Assembly (NCBI RefSeq): GCF_030238365.1
Contig: NZ_JASSOT010000065.1
Coordinates: 177,918 to 241,917, forward strand
Length of the DNA: 64,000 bases
Origin: Lelliottia wanjuensis
GTDB taxonomy: Bacteria; Pseudomonadota; Gammaproteobacteria; Enterobacterales; Enterobacteriaceae
Direction: 5' to 3'
Part shown: positions 51,169 to 59,936 of the stretch, piece after piece
Layout of the letters: each line of letters opens with the position of its first letter
Numbering within the stretch: position 1 is the stretch's first letter
Position numbers and translations under genes: made by a program
The notes under the pieces: model-generated
What the model was told of the DNA's origin: nothing
Databases searched by the model: none
What the model saw: the letters and a program-made list of their open reading frames with translations, nothing else

Positions 51169-51336
51169 ATGAAGAGACAGAAACGAGATCGCCTGGAAAG
51201 GGCTCATCAACGTGGTTATCAGGCTGGCATCGCTGGACGCTCTAAAGAAATGTGTCCTTATCAGACGATAAATCAAAGGTCACAATGGCTGGGAGGCTGG
51301 CGAGAAGCCATCGGAGACAGGGTACTTCTTGCTTGA
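51169..51336 (+). CDS. rmf: Ribosome modulation factor
   Basis: Rmf is a small basic protein that binds 70S ribosomes in stationary phase and promotes inactive 100S dimers. The frame from ATG 51169 to TGA 51336 encodes 55 residues, the E. coli length, beginning MKRQKRDRLERAHQRGYQAG and containing the conserved GRSKEMCPYQ and QWLGGWREA segments. ACGAGG precedes the start. In E. coli expression rises with ppGpp and slow growth. A terminator shared with convergent fabA follows. Confidence 0.97.
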   Translation: MKRQKRDRLERAHQRGYQAGIAGRSKEMCPYQTINQRSQWLGGWREAIGDRVLLA

Positions 51337-51354
51337 TAACGTCTCTTTAAAACA

Positions 51355-51379
51355 GAAACCTCCGCCATGCGGAGGTTTC
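51355..51379. terminator. Terminator between rmf and fabA
   Basis: An 11-bp perfect stem GAAACCTCCGC/GCGGAGGTTTC with loop CAT lies between two convergent genes; a T run follows on the minus side (TGTTTT), and CGCCTTT on the plus side. Confidence 0.85.
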
Positions 51380-51411
51380 GCCTTTCATGCTTAAACGATT
51401 TTAAGCAATCA

Positions 51412-51930
51412 TCAGAACGCGGACGTGTCCTGGAACAGACCGACTTTCAGGTCGCTGGCGGTGTAGATAACACGGCCATCAACCAGCACTTCGCCATCCG
51501 CCAGACCCATCACCAGACGACGGTTCACAATGCGTTTGAAGTGAATACGGTAGGTGACTTTCTTCGCGGAAGGCAGAACCTGACCGGTGAATTTCACTTC
51601 ACCCACGCCTAGCGCACGGCCTTTACCTTCGCCGCCCAGCCAGCCCAGATAGAAGCCAACCAGCTGCCACATCGCATCCAGACCTAAACAGCCAGGCATT
51701 ACCGGGTCACCGATAAAGTGGCAACCGAAGAACCACAGTTCAGGATTGATATCGAGTTCCGCTTCCACGTAACCCTTGTCAAAGTTGCCGCCGGTTTCGG
51801 TCATTTTCACGACACGGTCCATCATCAGCATGCTCGGAGCAGGTAACTGCGGGCCTTTAGCGCCAAACAGCTCTCCACGACCAGAGGCAAGAAGATCTTC
51901 TTTTGTATAGGATTCGCGTTTATCTACCAT
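51412..51930 (-). CDS. fabA: 3-hydroxydecanoyl-ACP dehydratase/isomerase
   Basis: FabA dehydrates hydroxydecanoyl-ACP and isomerises the double bond from trans-2 to cis-3, the branch point for unsaturated fatty acids. The 172 residues equal E. coli. The active-site residues His71 ([13 protein letters not shown]) and Asp85 (LGLDAMWQ) are both visible in the hot-dog fold. FabR and FadR sites lie in the promoter just upstream. Confidence 0.98.
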   Translation of the reverse strand: MVDKRESYTKEDLLASGRGELFGAKGPQLPAPSMLMMDRVVKMTETGGNFDKGYVEAELDINPELWFFGCHFIGDPVMPGCLGLDAMWQLVGFYLGWLGGEGKGRALGVGEVKFTGQVLPSAKKVTYRIHFKRIVNRRLVMGLADGEVLVDGRVIYTASDLKVGLFQDTSAF

Positions 51931-51968
51931 GTTCTCAGTAAGCCTTATTTTAGTGAAGCACGCAGGAT

Positions 51969-51986
51969 AGCTAACACGTGTACGCT
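51969..51986 (-). promoter_or_regulatory. FabR operator of fabA
   Basis: On the minus strand AGCGTACACGTGTTAGCT is the FabR palindrome found before fabA and fabB in E. coli. FabR represses when unsaturated acyl thioesters are plentiful. Confidence 0.85.
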
Positions 51987-51987
51987 G

Positions 51988-52004
51988 AACAAGTCCGATC
52001 AGTT
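51988..52004 (-). promoter_or_regulatory. FadR activator site of fabA
   Basis: AACTGATCGGACTTGTT on the minus strand is identical to the E. coli fabA FadR site as I know it, next to the -35. FadR activates fabA and long-chain acyl-CoA releases it. The site overlaps the lonH stop codon. Confidence 0.8.
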
Positions 52005-53759
52005 CGGACTAAACCAGCTCAGCCAGCGTAACGGCCACGGATAACGATGACGCGCGTCCTGCTGCATGGCCTGAGCAATGCGGTCCTGGATCGCCTGCAT
52101 CAGCGTCGTTTGGACTTCGCCGTCCCAGACCTGGTTCGTCAGTAAGGGTAGCGCATCCGTAATATCTTCGATGGCCCAGATGCTGAATTGTTCTGCTTCC
52201 ACGGCATCAAGTACCGCCTGACTCAGACTCAGATGGCGCGCATTTGGCGCAGGGATAATCACCCCCTGTTTCCCGCTAAACCCGCGCTGCTGGCAGATGG
52301 AGAAGAAACCTTCGATCTTCTCATTCAGGCCGCCAACGGGCTGGGCGCGACCAAACTGATCGACAGAACCGGTGATCGCAATGCTCTGGTTAATCGGCAC
52401 ATCCGCAAGGGCACTGATCACCGCGCACAGCTCAGCCATAGAAGCACTGTCGCCGTCCACTTCACTGTATGACTGTTCAAATGTCAGCGAGGCAGAGAAG
52501 GGGAGCTGTTGTTCCAGCTGCAGCTGAGACATCAGGAAGGCCTGCATGATCATCATGCCTTTCGCATGAATGTTCCCGCCCAGTTCAGCTTTGCGCTCCA
52601 CGTCAGTAAATTCGCCGTCGCCAATATGAATGACGCAGCTGATACGTGAAGGCTCGCCGAAGGCGCGCGGATGACCAGGGAACTCAATGACGGACAGGGC
52701 GTTGATTTGGCCTACGCGCTCGCCTTCGGTTTCCACCAGAATTTGTTCAAGCAGGATCTCATCCTGCATGCGGTCAGCCAGATAGCCTTCGCGCCATTCG
52801 CGCTGCGCCAGCATCTGAGCAAATTGCTCGCCGGTAAATTCGCCGGAACCGCTAATGACACCGACTTCACGCAGCTGTTTGCTGATCCACAGCGGGCAAA
52901 GCGGCAGGGTTTCCTGATCGCCCGTATCACGCGTTGCTTCACGAATCAGGCCAGTCCAGGCATCTGCCGCAGGCGTTGGCAAAGCGAAACGCTCAGCGAC
53001 GGCCAGCACCCACTGGCACCATTGCGTCACGTCGTCCGCGTCGGCGATCTGGATGTTGTCTTCAAATTCGCTGTAGACCGCCTGATCGGCGAGCTCCGGT
53101 TCCATCTCCTGGAAATCTGCCAGCGATTCGCGATCGCCGGTCAGGATCACTTTCAGTGACAGGGGCATCGACGGAACGGCGACAGGCAGTGGACGAGATT
53201 CGTCGTAAGCGACCCAGTCAAAGCGCTGATGCGTCACGATGTTCTTCAGACGCATCCACAGCAGCGGCTGTGCCAGCAGGGTGCGCAGCGAGATAATCAA
53301 CACACCGCCGTTGGCTTTGTGTACCAGCCCTGGCTGAATGCTCAGCGAACCGTTGAAGTGACGCAGGCAGCCAAATAACTGTTCCGCTTCGGCCCACTCG
53401 GCGGTAATGACGTCGCCGGTGGCAGCAAAATTTTCATCAGCAGTTTTTGCGGGTTCGAAAGTGACATCACTTCCCACGATACGATATTGCCCACCAAAAA
53501 CGTTGTCCGCTTCTGGCTGCAATTGACGCACGGCATCGGCCATCAGCGCCAAATATTCGGCTTCTTCTGGCGCCTTCAGTAACATGAAGGGGGAGGTTGT
53601 CCATGGGCTTAACGTTTGCTCCAGCGCGTAATGTAAACGCGGTTGCGTGTCGCTAAGGATGAAGTCGTGTTCTTTTGCGAGGTCTGGCTGTGCAAACAGT
53701 TCCTGATAGCTTTCAGTATCCGGAACCAGGTCACGCCATGCTAGTTTCGTAATGGTCAA
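51999..53759 (-). CDS. lonH: LonH, Lon-protease-like protein without an ATPase domain
   Basis: LonH (YcbZ) has a C-terminal Lon (S16) protease domain joined to an N-terminal region without a usable Walker A motif. The 586 residues equal E. coli. The catalytic Ser is in [15 protein letters not shown] near 475 and the catalytic Lys in [13 protein letters not shown] near 520. It is a family-normal form, not a truncated Lon. Its in vivo substrates are unclear. It is divergent from matP and its stop codon lies within the fabA control region. Confidence 0.93.
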   Translation of the reverse strand: MTITKLAWRDLVPDTESYQELFAQPDLAKEHDFILSDTQPRLHYALEQTLSPWTTSPFMLLKAPEEAEYLALMADAVRQLQPEADNVFGGQYRIVGSDVTFEPAKTADENFAATGDVITAEWAEAEQLFGCLRHFNGSLSIQPGLVHKANGGVLIISLRTLLAQPLLWMRLKNIVTHQRFDWVAYDESRPLPVAVPSMPLSLKVILTGDRESLADFQEMEPELADQAVYSEFEDNIQIADADDVTQWCQWVLAVAERFALPTPAADAWTGLIREATRDTGDQETLPLCPLWISKQLREVGVISGSGEFTGEQFAQMLAQREWREGYLADRMQDEILLEQILVETEGERVGQINALSVIEFPGHPRAFGEPSRISCVIHIGDGEFTDVERKAELGGNIHAKGMMIMQAFLMSQLQLEQQLPFSASLTFEQSYSEVDGDSASMAELCAVISALADVPINQSIAITGSVDQFGRAQPVGGLNEKIEGFFSICQQRGFSGKQGVIIPAPNARHLSLSQAVLDAVEAEQFSIWAIEDITDALPLLTNQVWDGEVQTTLMQAIQDRIAQAMQQDARHRYPWPLRWLSWFSPN

Positions 53760-53944
53760 AGTTGATGTTTTTTAGTTAGATGTAAAGCGGTGGATTATAC
53801 CGCAAGCGTTGACCCATTCCCACGTGGTATTCGGGATTTCAGAGGGTGAATGCGACGCAAGGCTCTCAGGATATGATTTCTTTTCAGCAGATTGCCAAAA
53901 AACTGATATTCTGAACATAGTTACGAGGTAACACTGAGATCGCG

Positions 53945-54397
53945 ATGAAATATCAACAACTGGAAAATCTCGAAAGCGGCTGGAAATGGAAGTATCTGGT
54001 CAAAAAGCATCGAGAAGGCGAGCTGATCACCTGCTACATCGAAGCCAGTGCTGCAAAAGAAGCGGTGGATGTTTTGCTGACCCTCGAAAATGAGCCGGTA
54101 CAGGTCAACGGGTGGATCGAAAAGCACATCAATCCGGCGCTGTTAAACCGTATGAAGCAGACCATTCGTGCGCGTCGCAAACGCCATTTTAACGCTGAAC
54201 ATCAGCACACGCGTAAGAAGTCTATCGACCTGGAGTTTATGGTCTGGCAGCGGTTAGCCGGTTTGGCCCAGCGCAGAGGAAAAACCTTGTCGGAGACGGT
54301 GGTGCAGCTGATTGAAGATGCGGAGCATAAAGAGAAATATGCTAACCAGATGTCAACGCTGAAGAATGACCTGCAGGCCATGCTTGGCAAAAAATAG
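53945..54397 (+). CDS. matP: Macrodomain Ter protein MatP
   Basis: MatP binds matS sites across the terminus region, condenses it, displaces MukBEF and links it to the divisome through ZapB. The 150 residues equal E. coli. A four-helix bundle (1-100) is followed by the ribbon-helix-helix DNA-binding domain ([21 protein letters not shown]) and a C-terminal coiled coil. I found no full matS site in this window. A bidirectional terminator separates it from ompA. Confidence 0.97.
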   Translation: MKYQQLENLESGWKWKYLVKKHREGELITCYIEASAAKEAVDVLLTLENEPVQVNGWIEKHINPALLNRMKQTIRARRKRHFNAEHQHTRKKSIDLEFMVWQRLAGLAQRRGKTLSETVVQLIEDAEHKEKYANQMSTLKNDLQAMLGKK

Positions 54398-54420
54398 TTT
54401 TTCACTTTTCTTCAGGCAAT

Positions 54421-54448
54421 AAAAAACCCCGCATGGCGGGGTTTTTTT
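54421..54448. terminator. Bidirectional terminator between matP and ompA
   Basis: AAAAAACCCCGC and GCGGGGTTTTTTT flank an ATG loop; both sides carry the needed A/T runs, so it can end transcripts from either strand. Confidence 0.92.
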
Positions 54449-54461
54449 ATAAGACGATAAC

Positions 54462-55517
54462 TTATGCCGCAGGCTGAGTTACAACGTCTTTGATACCTTT
54501 AACTTCGATCTCAACGCGACGATCTGGTGCCAGGCAGTCGATCAGTGCAGCGCGAGCTTTCACGTTGTCACAGGTGTTGCCAGTCACTGGGTTAGATTCG
54601 CCCATACCACGTGGGGAGATCTTGTTAGCTGGGATACCTTTAGATACCAGGTAATCAACTACAGACTGAGCACGTTTCTCGGACAGATTCTGGTTGTATG
54701 CGTCAGAACCGATACGGTCGGTGAAGCCCAGAACCACTACTGAACCGTCTTTCGGGTCAAGGTTGCTCAGCTGGGTGTACAGCTGATCCAGTGCCTGCTG
54801 ACCTTCTGGTTTCAGAGTTGCTTTGTTGAAGTTGAACAGAACGTCAGACTTCAGAGTGAAGTGCTTGGTCTGTACTTCTGGAGCTGGAGCCGGAGCTGGA
54901 GCAACGATCGGAGCTGCATCTTCCTGCTGGCCGAAACGGTAGGAAACACCTACACTCAGCATGCCGTTGTCAGGACGAACGCCAACGGTAGCACCGTCGC
55001 CGATGTTGTTAACCCACTGGTATTCCAGACGAGTAGCGATATCACGGGTCATTGCCCACTCTACGCCACCAGCGAATACTGGGGAAACACCCGTGTCGTG
55101 GTCGTCGCCAGCAACGCTGTTGCTGGAGTCAGCGCGCCATACCATGCCGCCCAGACGAGTGTACACGTCCAGATCGTCAGTTACTGGGTAACCCAGTTTA
55201 GCGGTCAGCTGAACGCCTTGAGCTTTGAATGCGCCGTTAACTTCGTCGCCTTTGTATGGCATACGACCTAACCAGTCGTAACCCATTTCAAAACCAACAT
55301 ACGGGTTAACCTGATAGCCACCAAACGCACCTGCACCGAGCTGGCTTTCGTGAGTTGGGCCATCGTTGTTCTGGGAGCTGTTGTACCAGCCAGTGTCATG
55401 GAACTGAGACCAGCCCAGTTTGCCACCTGCATACCAGGTATTATCTTTCGGAGCGGCCTGCGCTACGGTAGCGAAGCCAGCCAGTGCCACTGCAATCGCG
55501 ATAGCTGTCTTTTTCAT
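54462..55517 (-). CDS. ompA: Outer membrane protein A
   Basis: OmpA is an abundant two-domain outer membrane protein: an eight-strand barrel and a periplasmic domain that grips peptidoglycan. The start at 55517 ([21 protein letters not shown], cleaved before [10 protein letters not shown]) gives 351 residues (346 in K-12), the extra ones in surface loops. An Ala-Pro hinge (APAPAPAPE) leads to the C-terminal OmpA_C domain with [23 protein letters not shown] and [12 protein letters not shown]. The longer open frame upstream is the untranslated leader, not protein. Confidence 0.97.
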   Translation of the reverse strand: MKKTAIAIAVALAGFATVAQAAPKDNTWYAGGKLGWSQFHDTGWYNSSQNNDGPTHESQLGAGAFGGYQVNPYVGFEMGYDWLGRMPYKGDEVNGAFKAQGVQLTAKLGYPVTDDLDVYTRLGGMVWRADSSNSVAGDDHDTGVSPVFAGGVEWAMTRDIATRLEYQWVNNIGDGATVGVRPDNGMLSVGVSYRFGQQEDAAPIVAPAPAPAPEVQTKHFTLKSDVLFNFNKATLKPEGQQALDQLYTQLSNLDPKDGSVVVLGFTDRIGSDAYNQNLSEKRAQSVVDYLVSKGIPANKISPRGMGESNPVTGNTCDNVKARAALIDCLAPDRRVEIEVKGIKDVVTQPAA

Positions 55518-55650
55518 TTTTTGCGCCTCGTTATCATCCAAAAATCGCCATGAAGATCTCGTCGAGAAATCACGGTTAAATCCTTCACCGGGGGGCGAGC
55601 TCAAACTAGTAACTCTACCGATATCTTCGGCTTAGACCGAGCACCCCTGG
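55518..55650 (-). promoter_or_regulatory. ompA 5' untranslated leader
   Basis: The minus-strand leader from about 55650 to the ATG matches the 133-base E. coli leader almost throughout, with the TCGG/CCGA 5' stem-loop that stabilises the mRNA, the AGGATTTAACCGTG segment and the AACGAGGCGC region where the sRNA MicA pairs. From 55651 to 55873 lies the ompA promoter region, AT-rich, with no gene visible. Confidence 0.7.
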
Positions 55651-55873
55651 CGATGTAAAGTCTACAACGTACTCGAAAACTTACAAGTGTGAACTCTGTC
55701 AGGCATATGAAAAAAAAAGTTCCGTATACGCAATATTTAACATTTTTAGCGAGAATTTTATGCTGTAAAATTAACGGAAACCGCGCCAGACAAGCTTTCT
55801 CGAAGTTTTGAGTTGTGGAACTTTTTGCGTCAACGGATGTCAAAAAAAGTTCCAGGAATACTCTTAAATTTAC

Positions 55874-56383
55874 TCAATGATACAAATTTGAGTGAATTTT
55901 TAGCCCAGACAGGTGTCCTCTGCCGAGAGTATCGAGACGAACCGGACGCATAATGAACCCTATCGCGTCACCTTCTTCTGCCGCATTCGCCAGGCGAATA
56001 TGTTCTTCTTCTGTTAATTCTTCTGCCAGCCAGCCAATCACAACGCTGTAGTTCCCGGTGCGCAATGCGCGAACCATCGAATCCACCGTATGACATGGCG
56101 CGACCTGGCTGCTCTGCATCATTTTGGTGAGGGGGAGTCCAGATGCCTGTACCCATTCCCGGCTCAACTTCTGCTGCGGCGTCAGCCAGAGCTGCCAGCG
56201 CGACTGCTGGCCAAGCTGTTGTAAAAGCGGCAATAAAAGCAATTGTGTCATCATGGGCTGGTCTTCGCGATATACCACTTCACTGATCAAACCGGTAGAG
56301 ACACGCCCGGCCGTTTTTTGCGCGCCATTGCCAGCGGAAGAGGTAAAAGATGTTAAGCGATTTGCATAGCCTGAAGTGTGCAT
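55874..56383 (-). CDS. sulA: SOS cell division inhibitor SulA
   Basis: SulA binds FtsZ and blocks polymerisation after DNA damage; Lon removes it afterwards. The start at 56383 ([10 protein letters not shown]) gives 169 residues, the E. coli length; an ATG six bases earlier is also possible. The core [21 protein letters not shown] and [11 protein letters not shown], and the C-terminal HSNLYH tail recognised by Lon, are intact. The LexA box and promoter lie 21-63 bases upstream. Confidence 0.97.
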   Translation of the reverse strand: MHTSGYANRLTSFTSSAGNGAQKTAGRVSTGLISEVVYREDQPMMTQLLLLPLLQQLGQQSRWQLWLTPQQKLSREWVQASGLPLTKMMQSSQVAPCHTVDSMVRALRTGNYSVVIGWLAEELTEEEHIRLANAAEEGDAIGFIMRPVRLDTLGRGHLSGLKIHSNLYH

Positions 56384-56403
56384 AATCATTCCAGCCCTGT
56401 AGT

Positions 56404-56446
56404 TACTGTATGAATATACAGTAACCCCTGTACGCCCAAAGATCAA
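56404..56446 (-). promoter_or_regulatory. sulA promoter with LexA (SOS) box
   Basis: TACTGTATATTCATACAGTA (56404-56423, minus) matches the LexA consensus at 18 of 20 bases and is nearly a perfect palindrome. The -35 TTGATC (56441-56446) and the -10 TACTGT (56418-56423) are 17 bases apart, so LexA would sit directly on the -10. Confidence 0.92.
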
Positions 56447-56601
56447 CCTCATTTTCGGAAAGCGTCTCGCAAATTTAGTTCGATATTGGCGTGTCCTGCA
56501 AAATAATCTTGCCGAGTGACAATAAGTTTTCTATGTTCCTGCTAACGGATCCGGTAGTAAGCAAATGGTGTTGTTACTCTATGATTTATATGGTGAATAT
56601 C

Positions 56602-57228
56602 ATGAAAAAGATATCTTATGAACGGATCTATACATCCCAGGAATACCTCTCACCTTTGGGTGAAATCCACCATCGGGCTCTCTTTGGTGGATACACATTA
56701 GCCGTCGACGAAGCGGTCTTTGCGATGGTCTCTGATGGCGAACTCTATCTGCGGGCGTGTGAGCAAAGCGCCCAGTACTGTGTAAAACAGTCCTCCTCCT
56801 TTTTAACCTTACTTAAACGGGGCAGACCGGTTCTGTTGAATTACTACCGCGTGGACGAAGGATTATGGCAGGACCGCGAAAGGCTGTTGCAGCTCTCAAG
56901 CTTTGCGCTCGAAGCAGCCCGGCAGGAGCGTTACCAGCGGCATCAGCGGCGGCGACTCAAAGATTTGCCCAACCTGACGTTCCAGATTGAAATTCTCCTG
57001 TGTGAGGCGGGCGTCACCAGTGAAGCGATGTTACGGACGCTGGGGGCAGAGGCATGCTGGCTGAAAATCAGAGCCCTGAACCGGCACCTTGGCGTCAAAG
57101 TGTTGTTTGCACTGGCCGGGGCGATTGATGGGCTGCATGAGGCGGCGCTCCCGACGATCAGGCGTCGGGAGCTGATGGAGTGGTTTAACGCGCTTCCTGT
57201 ACTGCCGGAAAATCATTCCGGTAAGTAG
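56602..57228 (+). CDS. sxy: Sxy/TfoX, competence coactivator
   Basis: Sxy works with CRP at CRP-S promoters to turn on competence and DNA-uptake genes. The start at 56602 (MKKISYERIYTSQEYLSPLG) gives 208 residues (E. coli 209); the longer open frame is leader. A TfoX N-terminal domain (LFGGYTLAVDEAVFAMVSDGELYLRACE) and a helix-hairpin-helix-type C-terminal TfoX domain (NLTFQIEILLCEAGVTS) are present. The middle (residues 75-120) differs strongly from E. coli. The 3' end overlaps yccS by 44 bases. Confidence 0.93.
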   Translation: MKKISYERIYTSQEYLSPLGEIHHRALFGGYTLAVDEAVFAMVSDGELYLRACEQSAQYCVKQSSSFLTLLKRGRPVLLNYYRVDEGLWQDRERLLQLSSFALEAARQERYQRHQRRRLKDLPNLTFQIEILLCEAGVTSEAMLRTLGAEACWLKIRALNRHLGVKVLFALAGAIDGLHEAALPTIRRRELMEWFNALPVLPENHSGK

Positions 57229-59347
57229 CGATTTGCTGCTGCAGGCGGCAAATCTCAGGCAGAAGGGCGATGAGCAGACCGATTTGCTGGAGCACGAGCG
57301 GAGCCTTGGTGTCCGCACCGGGGGCGAAATGCGCAATACGCTGGCTAAGTTCATCTATTGCATTTCGCACGCCCGGCTCGTCGACCGGACGGTGATGGAG
57401 CGCATCATCGACGTAGCACACAGCATCATCCAGCAGTGCGAGGATGTTCGGATCGGTGAGCTGCTCGCGATGCGCACCCAATGTTGAAATGTAACTGGTG
57501 AAGGTGTGGTTCAGACACAGCAGGCGGAAAGCGACTTCACGAATTTCTGCGGTCGCGCGCGGCTCCGTTGACATGTTTGACACCACCGACGCCAGTTCCG
57601 CATCGCGATTATGGGCATCACGACGGGCAATGCGATAGGCCAGACGGTTGTCGCGGCCCTGATGGTACTGCTCGAGGATCGCGTCCAGATAGCGGCAGTT
57701 GGCATTTATCGCCAAATCCAACGCGCGCGGCAGATTGCGAAAACGCCAGTCCGGCCAGATAAAACTCACCGCAGCCCATGCGATGGCGCAACCAATTAGC
57801 GTGTCGATGATGCGCGGCAGGGCGACCTCAAATCCTTCGCCCAGCAGGTTGAAGCACAGCAACACCAGCAGGGTAATAAACATGGTCGCGTGAGCATACT
57901 GGACATTACGAAAGGCGAAGAACAGCACACCGGTAATGACGATCAGGATGAGCTGACCTTCTACGGAAGGGACAAAATAGAGCACCGGCAGACCAATGGC
58001 GACGCCGACGAGCGTGCCGATCACGCGCAGCGCCAGACGATGGCGGGTGGCGTTATAGTTTGGCTGGCAGACAAACAGGCTGGTGAGCAAAATCCAGTAG
58101 CCGTGGTGCAGGCCGGTGATCTGTATAAAGGCATAACCAACGCACAGGACGGCGGACATCCTCACCGCATGGCGAAAGAGGGCAGACTCCGGCGTGAAAT
58201 TGCGGCTTAAACGCAGCCACATATCCGCGAAGCCGTGCGGGCTGTCGTCCGCGAGCTGGTTTTCCGCTTCGTTACCCTGCATGGAGAGCGCCTGCTCAGA
58301 CTGGATTGTCGCCAGCTGCGCATCGATGGCGCGCAGATTGTTCAGCAAGAATCCCAGGGCTTTCATCTGTTCTGGCGAGGTGCCGCTGGCCTGCACGCGA
58401 TCGAGCGCCGCATCAAGATGGCTGAACGCCCGCTCGAAGCGAGGATCGTGCTGGTAAGGAGTTCTTAACAGAATCGATCGCGCCAGCTGCTGGCATGCCT
58501 GGGACTGCATCGACAGCAGTCGCTGGAAGCGGAACATCACGTCGCTATAGCGGAACTTCTCGCGCAGGGCAGCGTACTGTACATGCGACGAGCTGGCTCG
58601 CTCGTGAATATCCTGAGCCACAAAGTAATAATGCAGCGTTTGTCGGGTGCCGCGCTGACCACGATCGCCGCGCAGACGCGTGAGTAGCGAGGCTTTAGTC
58701 TGATTCAGCGTGGTGACCAGCTGTCCGTTGGCCAGCGCCAGATCGTAAAGCGGGGCCTGACTCTCTTCTTCGATGTCCGGGTCGAACAGCCGGGATTTGA
58801 GTTCCAGATAGTGCGCCAGCTGTTCATAGCTGCGCGCGAGATTGTCCTGTAGCGGACGAATCGGGAAGATCAGGTGCCCGGTCAGGGTCAGCAGGTTATA
58901 CCAGATCGCCCCCACCAGCAGCAGAAGCGGCTGTTGATACCACTGGTCGTAAAGGGACACGCCCAGCATGGTGTAGATCGCAATCAGCAGTGCGCCAAAG
59001 GCGATAGTCGCGTAGCGCTGTCCCAGCCCGCCCAGCAGAATAAAGCCGGTGGTGGAGATCATCAGACCCAGGGCAAAAAGCCACGGCCAGGGGAAGAGCA
59101 ACTCGACGGACGCCGAGGCGATGAAAAAACAGATCAGCGTAATCACCAGATTGCGCAGCCGTCCGGCCAGGCGATCGTCAAGGTCGGCCAGCGCTCCTGC
59201 CACCACGCCAAGGGTCAGCGGAATGGTCAGCTTAACCTCGCCGAGCCACCAGGGCACGGCTGCCGCGCCGCAAAGCGCGATAAAAATCCTGACGTTATAG
59301 AGCCAGGCACTGTTCCATGTGTATCTGCGAAGCAACGGGCTTAGCAT
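57185..59347 (-). CDS. yccS: YccS, FUSC-family inner membrane protein
   Basis: YccS is a predicted inner membrane transporter of the fusaric-acid-resistance/FUSC family (also called YccS/YhfK). The 720 residues show two membrane blocks of about six helices each (about 15-155 and 385-525) with soluble regions after each, a duplicated layout. The substrate is unknown. It ends inside the sxy coding sequence on the other strand and is followed upstream by yccF, 19 bases away, so yccF-yccS form one transcription unit. Confidence 0.93.
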   Translation of the reverse strand: MLSPLLRRYTWNSAWLYNVRIFIALCGAAAVPWWLGEVKLTIPLTLGVVAGALADLDDRLAGRLRNLVITLICFFIASASVELLFPWPWLFALGLMISTTGFILLGGLGQRYATIAFGALLIAIYTMLGVSLYDQWYQQPLLLLVGAIWYNLLTLTGHLIFPIRPLQDNLARSYEQLAHYLELKSRLFDPDIEEESQAPLYDLALANGQLVTTLNQTKASLLTRLRGDRGQRGTRQTLHYYFVAQDIHERASSSHVQYAALREKFRYSDVMFRFQRLLSMQSQACQQLARSILLRTPYQHDPRFERAFSHLDAALDRVQASGTSPEQMKALGFLLNNLRAIDAQLATIQSEQALSMQGNEAENQLADDSPHGFADMWLRLSRNFTPESALFRHAVRMSAVLCVGYAFIQITGLHHGYWILLTSLFVCQPNYNATRHRLALRVIGTLVGVAIGLPVLYFVPSVEGQLILIVITGVLFFAFRNVQYAHATMFITLLVLLCFNLLGEGFEVALPRIIDTLIGCAIAWAAVSFIWPDWRFRNLPRALDLAINANCRYLDAILEQYHQGRDNRLAYRIARRDAHNRDAELASVVSNMSTEPRATAEIREVAFRLLCLNHTFTSYISTLGAHREQLTDPNILALLDDAVCYVDDALHHRPVDEPGVRNAIDELSQRIAHFAPGADTKAPLVLQQIGLLIALLPEICRLQQQIATYRNDFPAVQEAR

Positions 59348-59366
59348 AGGGGCGGCGTATCCTTAG

Positions 59367-59813
59367 TTACTGAAAACGACGGCGGGCATTCGCTTCGCGC
59401 GCGGCCTGAGCGACTTCTACCGGCACCACGCGGCGACCGACGGGCCACAGGGCAATCGCGGCGATCTTAAAGTTGGCGATCCCGACCGGGATCCCAATAA
59501 TCGTAATGCACTGCGTGATCCCGACCGCGATGTGCATCAGGCACAGCCACCAGCCGAAGAAGATCAGCCATAACATATTGAGCAGCGTTCCGCCCGTATT
59601 CATCAGGACGCTTTTGCTCTCCGGGTTAAGCTCATCCACATGAACGGCTTCGTTGCCGTAGGGCACCAGGGAGAGTTTAGTGATCTCCCAGCACGAGCGC
59701 GTCAGGGGGAGCGTGAAGATCAGAACAATGCTGACCAGCGTGGCAAATAGCCAGGAAAGGGTGGTGGCAAAACCGCCAAGGACAAAATTCAAAATATTCA
59801 GAACGGTACGCAT
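59367..59813 (-). CDS. yccF: YccF, small inner membrane protein
   Basis: YccF is a 148-residue inner membrane protein with two YccF repeats (LNFVLGGFATTLSWL and MLWLIFFGWWLCLMHIAVGIT) and about three to four membrane helices. Length equals E. coli. It is transcribed with yccS. No biochemical role is known. Confidence 0.92.
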   Translation of the reverse strand: MRTVLNILNFVLGGFATTLSWLFATLVSIVLIFTLPLTRSCWEITKLSLVPYGNEAVHVDELNPESKSVLMNTGGTLLNMLWLIFFGWWLCLMHIAVGITQCITIIGIPVGIANFKIAAIALWPVGRRVVPVEVAQAAREANARRRFQ

Positions 59814-59936
59814 AAAGCCTCACTTCCTTTCGATATGATTAAAGCCTGATGATTGTAACGTTTTTTTAGGCTGGAGCACCTGAAAACTGGCGGTTAAACT
59901 AATGGGCAAACACTCTCTTCGTGGATCAGGCTGGAC

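Noticed and set aside
51999..53759. Truncated Lon protease
   Set aside because: The lack of Walker motifs is normal for LonH, and length equals E. coli; it is not a pseudogene.
55518..55604. N-terminal extension of OmpA in the same frame
   Set aside because: The segment is the conserved untranslated leader; the signal peptide begins at 55517 and the GAGG site is just before it.
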